From Bacteroidales bacterium (lineage in GTDB: Bacteria > Bacteroidota > Bacteroidia > Bacteroidales > UBA932), in the NCBI GenBank assembly GCA_022648685.1, contig JALCMW010000003.1:248001-312000 (forward strand): DNA of 64,000 nucleotides, written 5' to 3'. The notes beneath the pieces were generated by a model that made no database searches, was not told the DNA's origin, and saw only the letters and a list, made by a program, of their open reading frames with translations. Position 1 is the first letter of the stretch. Every line of letters starts with the position of its first letter. The translations under genes were made by a program, and so were the position numbers. Shown here one piece after another: positions 43,001 through 52,631 of the stretch.

Positions 43001-44644
43001 TTATCGCTTTTCCGGGACGAATACCCGTACTATTACGGCAAGGAAAAGGAGCAGAAACATAAAAGTACAGATCTTTCCGGTGATGTCACCTTCAAGTACG
43101 AAAAAAGTCATTTTCGAATTAAGGTTGATGTCACCTTTAATTATGTCCTGCTTCCACCATCCGGATTTCTTTAGAATATCACCCCTTTGATCGATTATCG
43201 CAGAGATTCCTGTATTCCCGCATCTGGCTATATCCCGTCTTGTTTCGATGGCTCTTAGAGAAGCATATCTCAAATGCTGCCTGTAACCTGGAGTATCTCC
43301 CCACCAAGCATCGTTGGTTATTATGGTAAGGGCCTCGGCACCGGCTTTTATGTACCCTGTGCAATATTCCCCGTAAACGGATTCATAACACACTGCCGTT
43401 CCGACCGGAATACTTCGCTTGACGCTTCCGTCGGCATTGTAGGATCTGCAGTGCAGGAGCGTTATGTTTTTTTGTCCGATGTCCCTTCCCATTACCCCGC
43501 CGAGCATATTGTCTATTTTGCAGAAAAGAGCCGGATACGGAGTCATCTCCGCTCCGACAACAAGTTTTGTCTTGTGATATATGTCGCCTCGTCCGGTTCC
43601 GTCTGTTATCATTGCGGAATTGTGTGATTCCACCCATATTCCGTCAGAATATTTCCTTGCCGTATATGACGGAGCTTTTGTTCCGTATATGAATTCATGT
43701 GAAGAGGCTCCGAAAAGCAGATTCGTATTGGGATAATCTTTCAGAAAAGCGACAAATCTCCTGTATGTCCTGCTTTCGTTGAAATCATTGGTTATTATGT
43801 CACTTGTAAAAGTTTCCGGAGCCACTACAAGAAGCGGCTTACCGGTCGTGTCGTTTTTGTATCCGGATTTCAACGCTTCCTTCATCTGATCCAAAAGAAT
43901 AACATTCTGCTGTTGTTGGCTCAGGAATTCGAATTTGCTGTAAGGGTCGATATTCGGTTGAACAATAGTCACGGCTAGGGGATCGTCAGTCTCTTCATAT
44001 TTCATATAAATGATTTCGGACAGAATGAGAGGGCCTGCCAGTATGACAGCATAGCCTGCAATTGCTGAGAATTTCGCCGGTTTGTTGTAAGCATTCCAGC
44101 TGCCGTCCGAAAGTGCGGTCATGATGCCGAACAATCCGAGATTGGCAGCCCATATCCATAGGGAACCTCCCAGAGTTCCGGTATATTCATACCATTGTAC
44201 GCACGAGGGACTGCCGGCGAATGAATTCCCCAGGACAAGCCAGGGCCAGGATATCTGTGCGCCGTAATATGCTCTTTCCCATGCTATCCATGTAACGGCA
44301 AGGAAGATGTACGGCAAAGCACCTTTGAGATATTTTTTACTGAAGCGGAAAAGTCCGAATACCAGGGACATTTGTAACGAATTGGCCAAGATTGCGAATA
44401 TCCCGCCTGCTACAGTAGCATTGCATACCCAGAATGTAGTAAGAGCATTCCAAAGTACGAATGTCCCGTAATGCCACATCCATACTTTCTTTATTCCGTT
44501 TATGGAAGCGATCCTTTCCATGCAAAGCAATGGAACCAGGCCGAATAATGAGAAAAAGCCAAGATGAGGTACCAGAAAAGGAAGCGACATCAATATTGCG
44601 GAAAGGACTGAAAGGCTGGCAAGCTGCAGATTATGTTTCTTCAT
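43001..44644 (-). CDS. lnt: Apolipoprotein N-acyltransferase
   Basis: This 547-residue inner-membrane enzyme adds the third acyl chain to lipoproteins. Six or seven N-terminal helices precede a periplasmic nitrilase domain. The catalytic triad is visible: Glu in VVAPETF, Lys in YHKTKLVVGAEMTPYP and Cys in GTAVCYESVYG; NDAWWGDTPGYRQHLRYASLRAIETRRDIARCGNTG closes the active site. A TTG seven codons upstream opens the frame, but ATG 44644 is the better start. It is divergent from the LysE-type gene, and the -7 boxes of the two lie within about 30 nt of each other. Several lipoproteins in this window would be its substrates. Confidence 0.94.
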   Translation of the reverse strand: MKKHNLQLASLSVLSAILMSLPFLVPHLGFFSLFGLVPLLCMERIASINGIKKVWMWHYGTFVLWNALTTFWVCNATVAGGIFAILANSLQMSLVFGLFRFSKKYLKGALPYIFLAVTWIAWERAYYGAQISWPWLVLGNSFAGSPSCVQWYEYTGTLGGSLWIWAANLGLFGIMTALSDGSWNAYNKPAKFSAIAGYAVILAGPLILSEIIYMKYEETDDPLAVTIVQPNIDPYSKFEFLSQQQQNVILLDQMKEALKSGYKNDTTGKPLLVVAPETFTSDIITNDFNESRTYRRFVAFLKDYPNTNLLFGASSHEFIYGTKAPSYTARKYSDGIWVESHNSAMITDGTGRGDIYHKTKLVVGAEMTPYPALFCKIDNMLGGVMGRDIGQKNITLLHCRSYNADGSVKRSIPVGTAVCYESVYGEYCTGYIKAGAEALTIITNDAWWGDTPGYRQHLRYASLRAIETRRDIARCGNTGISAIIDQRGDILKKSGWWKQDIIKGDINLNSKMTFFVLEGDITGKICTFMFLLLFLAVIVRVFVPEKR

Positions 44645-44662
44645 ATACGATTTTGATTCATG

Positions 44663-44691
44663 CAAAGATATAAATTAATTTACTACCTTTG
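44663..44691. promoter_or_regulatory. Divergent -7 elements for lnt and the lysE-like operon
   Basis: CAAAGATA (44663-44670), i.e. TATCTTTG on the minus strand, serves lnt. TACCTTTG (44684-44691) on the plus strand serves the lysE-like gene. Both match TAnnTTTG. The -33 elements are weak. The minus box is only 18 nt from the lnt ATG. Confidence 0.55.
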
Positions 44692-44722
44692 TCAACTCAG
44701 TATAGACAGGCGGGGGATAATT

Positions 44723-45364
44723 ATGATAGTTAATGAGATATTGAAAGGCTTTGTGATCGGAATCTGTGCTTCGGCTCCAATCGGGCCCATTGCGATTTTT
44801 GTGATTCAGCAATCTTTAAGTTATGGTCACAAAACAGGTTTTGTCACGGGGCTCGGAGCTACTTTCGTGGATACCCTTTTTGCCATTATCGCCATATTCG
44901 CCCTTGCGGTAGCGCAGGAATTCGTGAGTATGCACAGGGAATTGATTTTGATTGTCGGTGGTATCGTCGTGGCTTTGCTCGGCTGTTCCATGGCCTTCAG
45001 GGATCCGTTCAGGCGTATGAAAGCCGACGGCGTCGGGTCTTCGATATCCATCAAGGATTTTCTCCAGGCGATAATATTGGGTCTGTCGAACCCCGGGGCA
45101 ATTTTCGTGATTTTCGCATTGTTCGCTTTTTTCAATGTGGATGTAATGCCCCACAATCTTAGCGTAGCTCCGATTCTTCTTGCCGTTGCAGCAGGATCCG
45201 CAGTTTATTGGTTTTTCTTTTCGTGGCTCTTCAGCCGTTGGAGCAAGACATTCCGTGTCAGGCAATTGTTGTGGATAAACCGTATAGCGGGAATAATAGT
45301 TATGATTCTGGGGGTCGTACTGTTGTGCGACGGAGTCTTTAAAGGCATTTTCACTATAAGATAA
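44723..45364 (+). CDS. LysE/RhtB family amino-acid exporter
   Basis: This 213-residue inner-membrane protein has six hydrophobic helices and the LysE signature near the start (CASAPIGPIAIFVIQQSLSYGHKTGFVTGLGATFVDTLFAI). Relatives export amino acids or related metabolites. Substrate cannot be told. ATG 44723 is chosen: GGCGGGGG lies 7 nt upstream, while the longer frame from 44660 would start before the -7 element. It is followed at 12 nt by the PASTA gene and then rluD, suggesting one mRNA. Confidence 0.88.
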   Translation: MIVNEILKGFVIGICASAPIGPIAIFVIQQSLSYGHKTGFVTGLGATFVDTLFAIIAIFALAVAQEFVSMHRELILIVGGIVVALLGCSMAFRDPFRRMKADGVGSSISIKDFLQAIILGLSNPGAIFVIFALFAFFNVDVMPHNLSVAPILLAVAAGSAVYWFFFSWLFSRWSKTFRVRQLLWINRIAGIIVMILGVVLLCDGVFKGIFTIR

Positions 45365-45376
45365 TAATAAAGTCAA

Positions 45377-46168
45377 ATGGGATCTTCAAAAAATATTTTT
45401 CACAACTGGATCGTAAAAAATATATTAATCGCGATCTTGGCTTTTGCCGTACTTGTTCTGATTTTTTATTTTGCGCTTGCGTTGATAACCAATCACAACA
45501 GAGTGGTTCCCGTACCTGATTTTACGGATATGACCGTATCGGAAGCCAGGACGGAGGCTGTCCGCTCAGGTGTAAAGGTAGATGTATTCGATTCCGTTTT
45601 CGTCAAGAGAATGGCGCGCGGAGCCGTCTTTTCACAAAATCCCCGGGCGGGGATGGAAGTTAAGAGAGGTCGTCATATACAATTGACCATAAATTCTGTT
45701 TTATCAAAGAAAGTCAGAATGCCCAATCTTGTCGGCTATTCCATGAGGCAGGCAAAGGCCGAACTATATTCCAAAGGATTAAATCTCGGCAGGCTGATAT
45801 ATGTCAGCGATATTGCCACAAATAATGTTATCAAACAGCTGTACAGGAATTCTGAGATTAAAGCCGGTTCCCTTATAGTGAGCGGTTCGGATATAGACCT
45901 GCAAGTAGGTCTCGATTCTTCGGACAACAAAACGTATATCCCTGATGTGTCGGGACTTAAATATCGCAGTGCGGTTGACGCCGTTCACGATAACTCCTTG
46001 AATGTAGGACGTATCTCGTTTGACAAGAGCGTAAGGAATTATGCCGATTCCATACGGGCTTCCGTCTACCGCCAGTCTCCGGAATCTTCCCAGAATCCTG
46101 TTCTAATGGGGACTCCCGTCACTCTTTTCATGACTGTGGACAAACACAGGCTTCCTTCATCGAAATAA
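45377..46168 (+). CDS. PASTA-domain membrane protein
   Basis: The 263-residue product has one N-terminal membrane helix (about 13-37) and three PASTA repeats outside the membrane: VPVPDFTDMTVSEARTEAVRSG, MPNLVGYSMRQAKAELYSKG and IPDVSGLKYRSAVDAVHDNS. PASTA domains usually occur on penicillin-binding proteins or Ser/Thr kinases and sense muropeptides; this protein has neither domain, so it may be a peptidoglycan-binding or divisome-associated accessory. It sits between the LysE-type exporter and rluD (4 nt away), an arrangement consistent with cotranscription rather than shared function. Confidence 0.88.
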   Translation: MGSSKNIFHNWIVKNILIAILAFAVLVLIFYFALALITNHNRVVPVPDFTDMTVSEARTEAVRSGVKVDVFDSVFVKRMARGAVFSQNPRAGMEVKRGRHIQLTINSVLSKKVRMPNLVGYSMRQAKAELYSKGLNLGRLIYVSDIATNNVIKQLYRNSEIKAGSLIVSGSDIDLQVGLDSSDNKTYIPDVSGLKYRSAVDAVHDNSLNVGRISFDKSVRNYADSIRASVYRQSPESSQNPVLMGTPVTLFMTVDKHRLPSSK

Positions 46169-46172
46169 CGTT

Positions 46173-47252
46173 ATGGCATTTTTTGATGATGACCGTTTAC
46201 CGGAAGAAGTGACGGATCCGGAATCGGATTCCATTGGCGAAGATCAGGAAATGTTCGAACATTTCCGTCTTACGGCTGACAAAGGGCAGACTCCTGTCCG
46301 GATAGACAAATATATGTCTTCGCATCTTGAGGACACCTCCAGGCACAGGATACAGATTGCGATAAAGGAAGGGTATGTTTTGCTTAACGGCAAGACAGCA
46401 AAGGCCAATATGATCGTGCGTCCCGGGGATTTGATACGGTTCGTAATGCCTTATCGTCGCAGAGGCATGGAAATACTTCCGCAGGATATTCCTCTGGATG
46501 TCGTTTATGAGGACGACAGCCTGTTGATAGTCAACAAACCGGCGGGTATGGTCGTCCATCCGGGACACGGCCATTTCGAAGGAACTTTGATCAATGCGCT
46601 TGCCTATCATCTCGGATTAAGCCAGGGACCTGATGCGGAAGATGAACGTATGGGCATATTGGTACACCGCATTGACAAAGATACTTCCGGGCTATTGGTA
46701 GTTGCAAAGACCGACGAAGCTCAAATGAATCTGGCCAAACAGTTTTTCGTCCATTCGATAGAACGCTGTTACATAGCTGTGGTATGGGGGAACATAAAGG
46801 AAAACGAAGGGACCATAGACGGCAATATCGGCAGGGATCCTAATGACAGGCTGCGTTACAAGGTTTATGAAGACTCCGACAAGGGGAAACATGCGGTGAC
46901 CCATTATAAAGTACTGGAACGTTTCGGTTATGTCACTGTTGTGGAATGCCGTCTCGAGACGGGAAGGACCCATCAGATAAGAGTCCATTTCAGTCATATA
47001 GGGCATCCTCTTTTCAATGATGCAAGATACGGAGGTGCCGAGATCCGGAAAGGTACCATATACGCCAAATACAAGCAATTCATATCCAACTGTTTCGAAA
47101 TATGTCCACGACAGGCGCTCCATGCAAGGACATTGGGTTTTGTCCATCCTGTAACGGGAAAATTCATGCGATTCGATTCCGAGCTTCCGGATGATATGAA
47201 AACCCTGATAGAAAAATGGCGCAAGTATTCCGAGAATATGGAAATAGAATAA
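46173..47252 (+). CDS. rluD: RluA-family 23S rRNA pseudouridine synthase (RluD type)
   Basis: This 359-residue enzyme converts uridines of 23S rRNA to pseudouridine. An S4 RNA-binding domain (about residues 37-100, RIDKYMSSHLEDTSRHRIQIAIKEGYVLLNGK) precedes the catalytic domain with HRIDKDTSGLLVVAKT, where Asp is the nucleophile. NKPAGMVVHPGHG, ECRLETGRTHQIRVHFSHIGHPLFND and LHARTLGFVHP are family landmarks. An acidic N-terminal tail of about 35 residues is additional. Assignment to RluD rather than RluC or another member is by similarity of layout only. Confidence 0.93.
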   Translation: MAFFDDDRLPEEVTDPESDSIGEDQEMFEHFRLTADKGQTPVRIDKYMSSHLEDTSRHRIQIAIKEGYVLLNGKTAKANMIVRPGDLIRFVMPYRRRGMEILPQDIPLDVVYEDDSLLIVNKPAGMVVHPGHGHFEGTLINALAYHLGLSQGPDAEDERMGILVHRIDKDTSGLLVVAKTDEAQMNLAKQFFVHSIERCYIAVVWGNIKENEGTIDGNIGRDPNDRLRYKVYEDSDKGKHAVTHYKVLERFGYVTVVECRLETGRTHQIRVHFSHIGHPLFNDARYGGAEIRKGTIYAKYKQFISNCFEICPRQALHARTLGFVHPVTGKFMRFDSELPDDMKTLIEKWRKYSENMEIE

Positions 47253-47287
47253 AAAAAGGGACTAGCTTTCTAAGCTGTTCCCTTTTT
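47252..47287. terminator. Bidirectional terminator between rluD and the RNase gene
   Basis: AAAAAAAGGGAC(T)AGCTT, tct, AAGCTGTTCCCTTTTT forms a stem with A/T flanks. It includes the last codons and stop of the convergent RNase gene. Confidence 0.8.
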
Positions 47288-48827
47288 CATCATAGAATTC
47301 ATTTTGCAAGACTGTAAAATCGGTGACTTCTTCAAGTTTGATTTTACATTTGTACTTTCTCTTCCATTTTCCGACAAACGAATTAAGTCCCCGTTTTAGA
47401 TATGAGCCCAATATGGGACTCACTTTGAGAATCAGATTCCTTACCTTTTTTTCTCCGGTCAGGAACACTATTTTACGTTCGATTTGTTCGTCGATTACTA
47501 AACTTGAAGCGATTTTACCTGTTCCATGGCAGACAGGACATGTCTCTGTCGTGTTTATCTCCGTTACCGGACGAATCCTTTGCCTTGTTATCTGCATCAG
47601 ACCGAATTTTGTCAGAGGAAGAACATTATGCTTTGCCCTGTCGTTCTGCATCAAATCCTGCATATGCTTGAAAAGGGCGTTCCTGTGCTCGCTCGATTCC
47701 ATATCTATGAAATCCACGATGACAATGCCTCCCATGTCACGAAGTCTCAACTGTCTGGCTATTTCCTCGGCCGCATAGCAGTTGACTTCATATGTGTTCT
47801 CTTCCTGATTGTTCGTTTTCGATCTTATTCCGCTGTTGACGTCTATTACGTTCAACGCTTCGGTAGTCTCTATCACAAGGTATGCACCTTGTTTTATCGG
47901 AACTACTTTTCCGAACGAACTTTTTATTTGTCTGGTAACTTCGAAATGATCGAAGATCGGCTGGTTCTCCTTGTAGAGCTTTACGATTTTTTCCTGTTCT
48001 GGGGAGATAATGGAAATATATTTTTTGATTTCCTCGAACGTCTTCTCGTCATTTACGTAAATATTTGAGAAAGAATCATTCAGCAAATCACGCAGAATTG
48101 TGGTGGTCTTGCTATATTCCGCAAAGAGAGGCTTTACGCCTTTCGATTCCCCCAGCTTTTTCCACGAACTTTCCCATTTTTCTATAAGGGCCTTTAATTC
48201 CCCGACGAGAATAGCGGCGTTTTTCCCCTCAGCCGCAGTCCTTATTATCGCTCCGTAATTTCTCGGAAGGATGCTTTTTACAAGTGTTTCAAGTCTTTTT
48301 TTCTCTTCTTTCGACGATATCTTCTGCGAGATGCTTACTTTCTCGGCGAAAGGAAGAAGTACAATATTACGTCCTGCTAATGAAATTTCCGCAGTCAGCC
48401 GGGACCCTTTTGTCGAAATAGGCTCTTTGACGATCTGGACTATCATCATTTGCCCCTGGCTCAACACATTCTCTATGCGGCCTTCCTTTTCAAGGATAGG
48501 TCCGAGTTTGATGTGCGAATAAATGCCTTTCAAATCGGAATTGGGATTGGAGCGTTTGACAAATTCGTCAAAAGCCTTGAAGTACAAACCCAGATCCAGA
48601 TAATGGACAAATGCTTCCTTTTCGTCTCCGATATCCACGAAAGCCGCATTGAGGGCGGGAAGTATTTTTTTGACTTTGCCCAGATATACGTCTCCGACGG
48701 AAAAACTGTGACCCTGGCTCGAATCTTTGTTGAATTCAATAAGCCGATGATTCTCCATCAGGGCTATATGAATGTCACTCGATGCAACATCGATAATAAG
48801 ATTTTTTTCAGATGATTCAGATTCCAT
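47262..48827 (-). CDS. rng: Ribonuclease E/G family protein
   Basis: The 521-residue product matches RNase G (CafA), which trims 16S and 5S rRNA precursors and degrades mRNA. The N-terminal S1 domain (about 40-130) is followed by the DNase I-like catalytic region with VIDVNSG, and GGIVIVDFIDMES provides the Mg2+-binding Asp residues. The zinc-link motif is TCPVCHGTG. RRQRIRPVTEI precedes it. The length and lack of a long C-terminal scaffold favour RNase G over RNase E. ATG 48827 is preferred over a TTG four codons earlier. The gene is transcribed towards rluD. Confidence 0.93.
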   Translation of the reverse strand: MESESSEKNLIIDVASSDIHIALMENHRLIEFNKDSSQGHSFSVGDVYLGKVKKILPALNAAFVDIGDEKEAFVHYLDLGLYFKAFDEFVKRSNPNSDLKGIYSHIKLGPILEKEGRIENVLSQGQMMIVQIVKEPISTKGSRLTAEISLAGRNIVLLPFAEKVSISQKISSKEEKKRLETLVKSILPRNYGAIIRTAAEGKNAAILVGELKALIEKWESSWKKLGESKGVKPLFAEYSKTTTILRDLLNDSFSNIYVNDEKTFEEIKKYISIISPEQEKIVKLYKENQPIFDHFEVTRQIKSSFGKVVPIKQGAYLVIETTEALNVIDVNSGIRSKTNNQEENTYEVNCYAAEEIARQLRLRDMGGIVIVDFIDMESSEHRNALFKHMQDLMQNDRAKHNVLPLTKFGLMQITRQRIRPVTEINTTETCPVCHGTGKIASSLVIDEQIERKIVFLTGEKKVRNLILKVSPILGSYLKRGLNSFVGKWKRKYKCKIKLEEVTDFTVLQNEFYDEKGNSLES

Positions 48828-48884
48828 AAGGAATTTCAATAATAGAATGGTGTGAAGTTTAACAGGGATATATTCCCAAAATGC

Positions 48885-48920
48885 AAAAAGCCGTCCGGTA
48901 ATTTCCGGTCGGCCTTTTCT
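48885..48920 (-). terminator. Terminator of the HU-small ribosomal protein operon
   Basis: AAAAGCCGtCCGG, short loop, CCGGtCGGCCTTTT with A and T flanks, 34 nt downstream of the minus-strand 29-residue gene. Confidence 0.8.
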
Positions 48921-48953
48921 TTAGCAGACTGCTAAAATGGCAGACACAGACGA

Positions 48954-49043
48954 TTACTTCTTCTTGTGTCTATTTTTACGCAAACGCTTTTTACGTTTGT
49001 GGGTTGCCATCTTATGTCTCTTTCTCTTTTTTCCGCTTGGCAT
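48954..49043 (-). CDS. 29-residue mS38/bS22-like (AURKAIP1/COX24 domain) ribosomal protein
   Basis: The minus strand from ATG 49043 to TAA 48954 encodes a tiny, extremely basic protein beginning MPSGKKRKRHKMATHKRKKRL. The MxxxKKRKRxKMxxHKxKKRLRxxRxKK pattern is that of the AURKAIP1/COX24 domain, found in mitochondrial ribosomal protein mS38 and in bS22 of actinobacteria. In Bacteroidota it is conserved as a short protein and probably binds 16S rRNA. It follows the HU gene by 11 nt and shares its terminator, so it is coexpressed with HU. It is easily missed because of its length. Confidence 0.85.
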   Translation of the reverse strand: MPSGKKRKRHKMATHKRKKRLRKNRHKKK

Positions 49044-49054
49044 AATTTGATTTA

Positions 49055-49342
49055 TTATTTAGTTGTCTTATTCTTTACGGCGCCGATGAAAATTTTGGCC
49101 GGTTTGAAAGCCGGAATATCATGTGCCGGAATTGTCATAGTAGTATGTTTCGTAATGTTTCTGGCTGCCTTCTTTGCTCTGTGCTTGATAATGAAGCTGC
49201 CGAAACCTCTGAGATATACGGGGTTGCCTTTCGTAATGGAAGTTTTTACGCTCTCCATGAAAGCTTCAACAACAGTCTGAACTGTTACTTTTTCAATGCC
49301 AGTCGCTTTTGCAACTTCATTAACAATCTCTGCCTTTGTCAT
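49055..49342 (-). CDS. HU/IHF family DNA-binding protein
   Basis: This 95-residue nucleoid protein bends DNA as a dimer. It has the HU start MTKAEIVNEVAKATGIEKVTVQTVVEAFMESVKTSI, the GNPVYLRGFGSFIIKHRAKKAARNI saddle, and the DNA-inserted arm with a Pro (TMTIPAHDIPAFKPAK). Length is typical of single-chain HU subunits. A perfect consensus promoter lies upstream. Genes for lon and other functions diverge on the other side. Confidence 0.96.
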   Translation of the reverse strand: MTKAEIVNEVAKATGIEKVTVQTVVEAFMESVKTSITKGNPVYLRGFGSFIIKHRAKKAARNITKHTTMTIPAHDIPAFKPAKIFIGAVKNKTTK

Positions 49343-49389
49343 AATAGTAAGAAATGATTAAAAACTTATTTATTTTTCGTAACAGGATA

Positions 49390-49420
49390 CAAAAGTAGCG
49401 CTATTTTTTTTATAATCAAA
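49390..49420 (-). promoter_or_regulatory. Promoter of the HU operon
   Basis: On the minus strand TTTG (49417-49420), exactly 19 nt, TACTTTTG (49390-49397). It predicts a leader of about 40 nt. Confidence 0.85.
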
Positions 49421-49545
49421 ATCATATTTATCTTTTTATTAATATATTGCGTGACATGTACAGTTGGCACAAAGATTGAGCATATAGGTATTCGCATTGT
49501 TCGGAAACTATATGCTGCCATTTTGTCAGCGTATTATATATTTTA

Positions 49546-51960
49546 ATGAAAATGAATAATAAAGATATAAATGAAATAATGGCTCCGGTGGCAACCGAAG
49601 TGAATATTATACCCGTAGTTAAAGGGGAAGACCAACTCAAACTCGATGAAAAGCAACTTCCGGATTCCCTGCCCGTATTGGCTTTGAGGAATGCAGTATT
49701 GTTTCCGTCGGCGGTTTTTCCCATTACGATAGGAAGGGAGAAATCCGTTAATCTGATACGTGAGGTCGAATCCGGGAATGGTTTTCTCGGTGCGGTACCG
49801 CAGAATGACGTAACCATAGAAAATCCCGGAAAAGAAGATCTGTTCAAGTATGGTACTGTGGCCAAAATCATAAAGACTTTGGAAATGCCGGATGGAACCA
49901 TTACTGCGATTCTGCAAGGATTCAAGCGTATAGAGGTGCTTGAGATCATAGGTTCCGAACCGTATCTGAGAGCCGATGTCAAATATCTTGATGATATCGA
50001 CCCCGACGCAAATGACGAGGATCTCAAGGCGATTTCCGGTTCTCTTAAAGATAAGGCGGTTTCGATAATAAGATCTTCTTCTTTCGCTCCGAAAGAAGCT
50101 GCCGGCGCTCTGATGTCGATAGATAATTTCTCTTTTCTGGTGAATTTCATAGCGACTACCATAGAAGTCGACAACTTCAAAGACAAGGTGAGTCTTTTGC
50201 AGTATGCGAACATCAAGGATAGGTCCATGAAGCTGCTTACGCTGCTGGATTCCCAGATTCAATTGCTCAAGATAAAACAGGAAATAAACCAGAAGGTAAA
50301 GAGCGATATAGATCAGCAGCAAAGGGAATATTTCCTGAACAACCAGTTGCGAACCATACAGGAAGAGCTGGGGATGGATGAGGAAGAAGACATAAAGAAG
50401 TTCAGGCTCAAGGCCCAGGGCAAGAAATGGCCGGAATCCGTCGCGAAGATTTTCGAAAAAGAGCTTTCCAAGCTTGAAAAATATAATCCTAGTTCCCCTG
50501 ATTACAGCATACAATACAATTATGTGGAATTTATGCTGGACCTGCCTTGGGGTGCGAAGTCTAAGGACAATCTGGATCTTAAACATGCCCAGAAGGTCCT
50601 GGACAGCGAGCATTACGGGCTGGATACGGTCAAGGACAGGATAATAGAGTACCTTGCAGTACTGAAACTCAAGGGGAACATGAAGTCGCCTATACTGTGC
50701 CTTTACGGCCCTCCGGGAGTAGGCAAGACCAGTCTCGGACAATCCATAGCAAAGGCTCTGGGACGCAAATATGTCAGGATATCACTGGGCGGAATGCATG
50801 ATGAGGCTGAAATAAGAGGACACAGGAAGACTTATGTCGGAGCCCTGCCCGGCCGTATATTAAACGGCATCGATCGTGCAGGCACTTCTAATCCGGTTTT
50901 GGTACTGGATGAAATAGACAAGCTTAGCAGTGATTTCAAGGGTGATCCTTCTTCCGCTCTGCTTGAGGTTCTGGATCCTGAGCAGAATGTCACATTCCAT
51001 GACAATTATCTGGATATAGATTACGATCTGTCCGATGTGATGTTCATAACGACGGCGAATAACATATCCACAGTGCATCCGGCTTTGCTGGACAGGATGG
51101 AACTGATCAATGTGACCGGTTACCTGGCGGAAGAGAAAACCGAGATAGCGAAACGTTTCCTTATCCCGAAACAACTTAAGGAACACGGAATCAAGAAGAC
51201 CGAACTCAAGATTTCCGGTGAAGCCGTAAAAGATATAATCGACGAATATACTCACGAATCGGGTGTGCGCGGCCTTGAAAAACAGATAGCCAAGATAGCC
51301 CGCGTCACTGCCAAGAAGATCGCGTTGGACGAAAAACATCCCGGAGTAATTAAAAAACAAGATCTTAGAGAATACCTCGGCCTGCCTGTGGCAATGCATG
51401 ACATGCAGAAAGGGAATGAAGTTCCCGGTGTCGTTACAGGTCTCGCATGGACGGAAATGGGAGGTGAGATCCTTTTTGTGGAGAGTTCGGTAAGTCAGGG
51501 GAAAGGCGTTCTTACCATGACGGGGAATCTGGGAAATGTGATGAAGGAATCCGTAGAGATCGCCTATCAGTATGTAAAGGCCCATCCTGAGATGGCCCGA
51601 ATTACGGCTGAAGAATTTGCCGCACGTGACATCCATGTTCATGTTCCCGAGGGAGCTGTTCCGAAAGACGGCCCTTCAGCCGGCATAACCATTGTCAGTT
51701 CCATGATCTCCGCTCTCAGGGGATGCAAGATCAAGGATGGTGTTGCCATGACTGGGGAAATGACTCTGCGCGGGCGGGTGCTTCCCGTAGGCGGCGTGAA
51801 GGAAAAGATCCTTGCAGCCAAACGTGCGGGCGTTCATACGATAGTGATTTCCGAAGATAACAGGAAAGATATAGAAGATATCAAGGAAATATATATAAAG
51901 GGCCTCGATTTCGTATATGTAAAAGGGATCGGCGACGTAATAAATTATATCTTCGGTTAG
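49546..51960 (+). CDS. lon: ATP-dependent protease Lon
   Basis: This 804-residue AAA+ protease degrades misfolded and regulatory proteins in the cytosol. The N-terminal LON substrate domain (about 40-240, [26 protein letters not shown]), coiled-coil middle, Walker [14 protein letters not shown] (about 388), Walker [11 protein letters not shown] and sensor region are all present. The Ser-Lys dyad is Ser711 in PKDGPSAGI and Lys752 in [14 protein letters not shown]. Length is standard. The stop codon abuts the ung start (TAG-ATG), so lon, ung and coaD are probably cotranscribed. No clear promoter pair was found. Confidence 0.97.
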   Translation: MKMNNKDINEIMAPVATEVNIIPVVKGEDQLKLDEKQLPDSLPVLALRNAVLFPSAVFPITIGREKSVNLIREVESGNGFLGAVPQNDVTIENPGKEDLFKYGTVAKIIKTLEMPDGTITAILQGFKRIEVLEIIGSEPYLRADVKYLDDIDPDANDEDLKAISGSLKDKAVSIIRSSSFAPKEAAGALMSIDNFSFLVNFIATTIEVDNFKDKVSLLQYANIKDRSMKLLTLLDSQIQLLKIKQEINQKVKSDIDQQQREYFLNNQLRTIQEELGMDEEEDIKKFRLKAQGKKWPESVAKIFEKELSKLEKYNPSSPDYSIQYNYVEFMLDLPWGAKSKDNLDLKHAQKVLDSEHYGLDTVKDRIIEYLAVLKLKGNMKSPILCLYGPPGVGKTSLGQSIAKALGRKYVRISLGGMHDEAEIRGHRKTYVGALPGRILNGIDRAGTSNPVLVLDEIDKLSSDFKGDPSSALLEVLDPEQNVTFHDNYLDIDYDLSDVMFITTANNISTVHPALLDRMELINVTGYLAEEKTEIAKRFLIPKQLKEHGIKKTELKISGEAVKDIIDEYTHESGVRGLEKQIAKIARVTAKKIALDEKHPGVIKKQDLREYLGLPVAMHDMQKGNEVPGVVTGLAWTEMGGEILFVESSVSQGKGVLTMTGNLGNVMKESVEIAYQYVKAHPEMARITAEEFAARDIHVHVPEGAVPKDGPSAGITIVSSMISALRGCKIKDGVAMTGEMTLRGRVLPVGGVKEKILAAKRAGVHTIVISEDNRKDIEDIKEIYIKGLDFVYVKGIGDVINYIFG

Positions 51961-52629
51961 ATGGAAGTCAGAATAGAGGACAGCTGGAAAAAGGCTCTGC
52001 AGGATGAGTTCGATAAGCCTTATTTTGCCTCGCTGGTGAATTTCCTGCACGAAGAGAAGGCGGGGGGAAAGGTTATTTTCCCTCCCGGCGGTGAGATATT
52101 CAAGGCGTTTGAACTCACTCCGGTAGACAAGGTGAAAGCCGTTATTTTGGGACAGGATCCGTACCACGGATACGGGCAGGCTATGGGCCTGTCCTTTTCC
52201 GTTCCGGACGGGGTGCCTGCTCCGCCTTCCCTCAAGAATGTTTTCAAGGAAATAGAATCGGATCTCGGAATAAAGATGTCCGGCCGCACCGATCTTGAAC
52301 CATGGGCCCGCCAGGGCGTTCTTCTGCTTAATACAGTGCTTACCGTGAGAAAGGGGGAACCCGCTTCACACGGCAAGATAGGATGGCGGGAATTCACCGA
52401 TGCAGTCATAAGATATATTTCCGATAATTGCAAAGGCGTCGTTTTCCTTTTGTGGGGGAATTTCGCACGCAGCAAGAAATCCATTATAGATATAAACAAA
52501 CATTACATATTGGAAGCCGCCCATCCTTCACCGCTGGCCGGAGGCGCGTTCTTCGGTTGCAGACATTTCTCCAAAACGAACGGAATCCTGGAGGGGGCGG
52601 GCAAACAACCTATTAACTGGCAATTGTGA
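51961..52629 (+). CDS. ung: Uracil-DNA glycosylase (family 1)
   Basis: This 222-residue enzyme removes uracil from DNA. The water-activating motif is GQDPYHGYGQAMGLSFSV (Asp catalytic), the uracil-binding motif is VFLLWGNFARSK, and the minor-groove loop is HPSPLAGGAFFGCRHFSKTN with the catalytic His. APPSLKNVFKEIESDLG also fits. The ATG follows the lon stop codon directly with no gap. Confidence 0.97.
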   Translation: MEVRIEDSWKKALQDEFDKPYFASLVNFLHEEKAGGKVIFPPGGEIFKAFELTPVDKVKAVILGQDPYHGYGQAMGLSFSVPDGVPAPPSLKNVFKEIESDLGIKMSGRTDLEPWARQGVLLLNTVLTVRKGEPASHGKIGWREFTDAVIRYISDNCKGVVFLLWGNFARSKKSIIDINKHYILEAAHPSPLAGGAFFGCRHFSKTNGILEGAGKQPINWQL

Positions 52630-52631
52630 AT

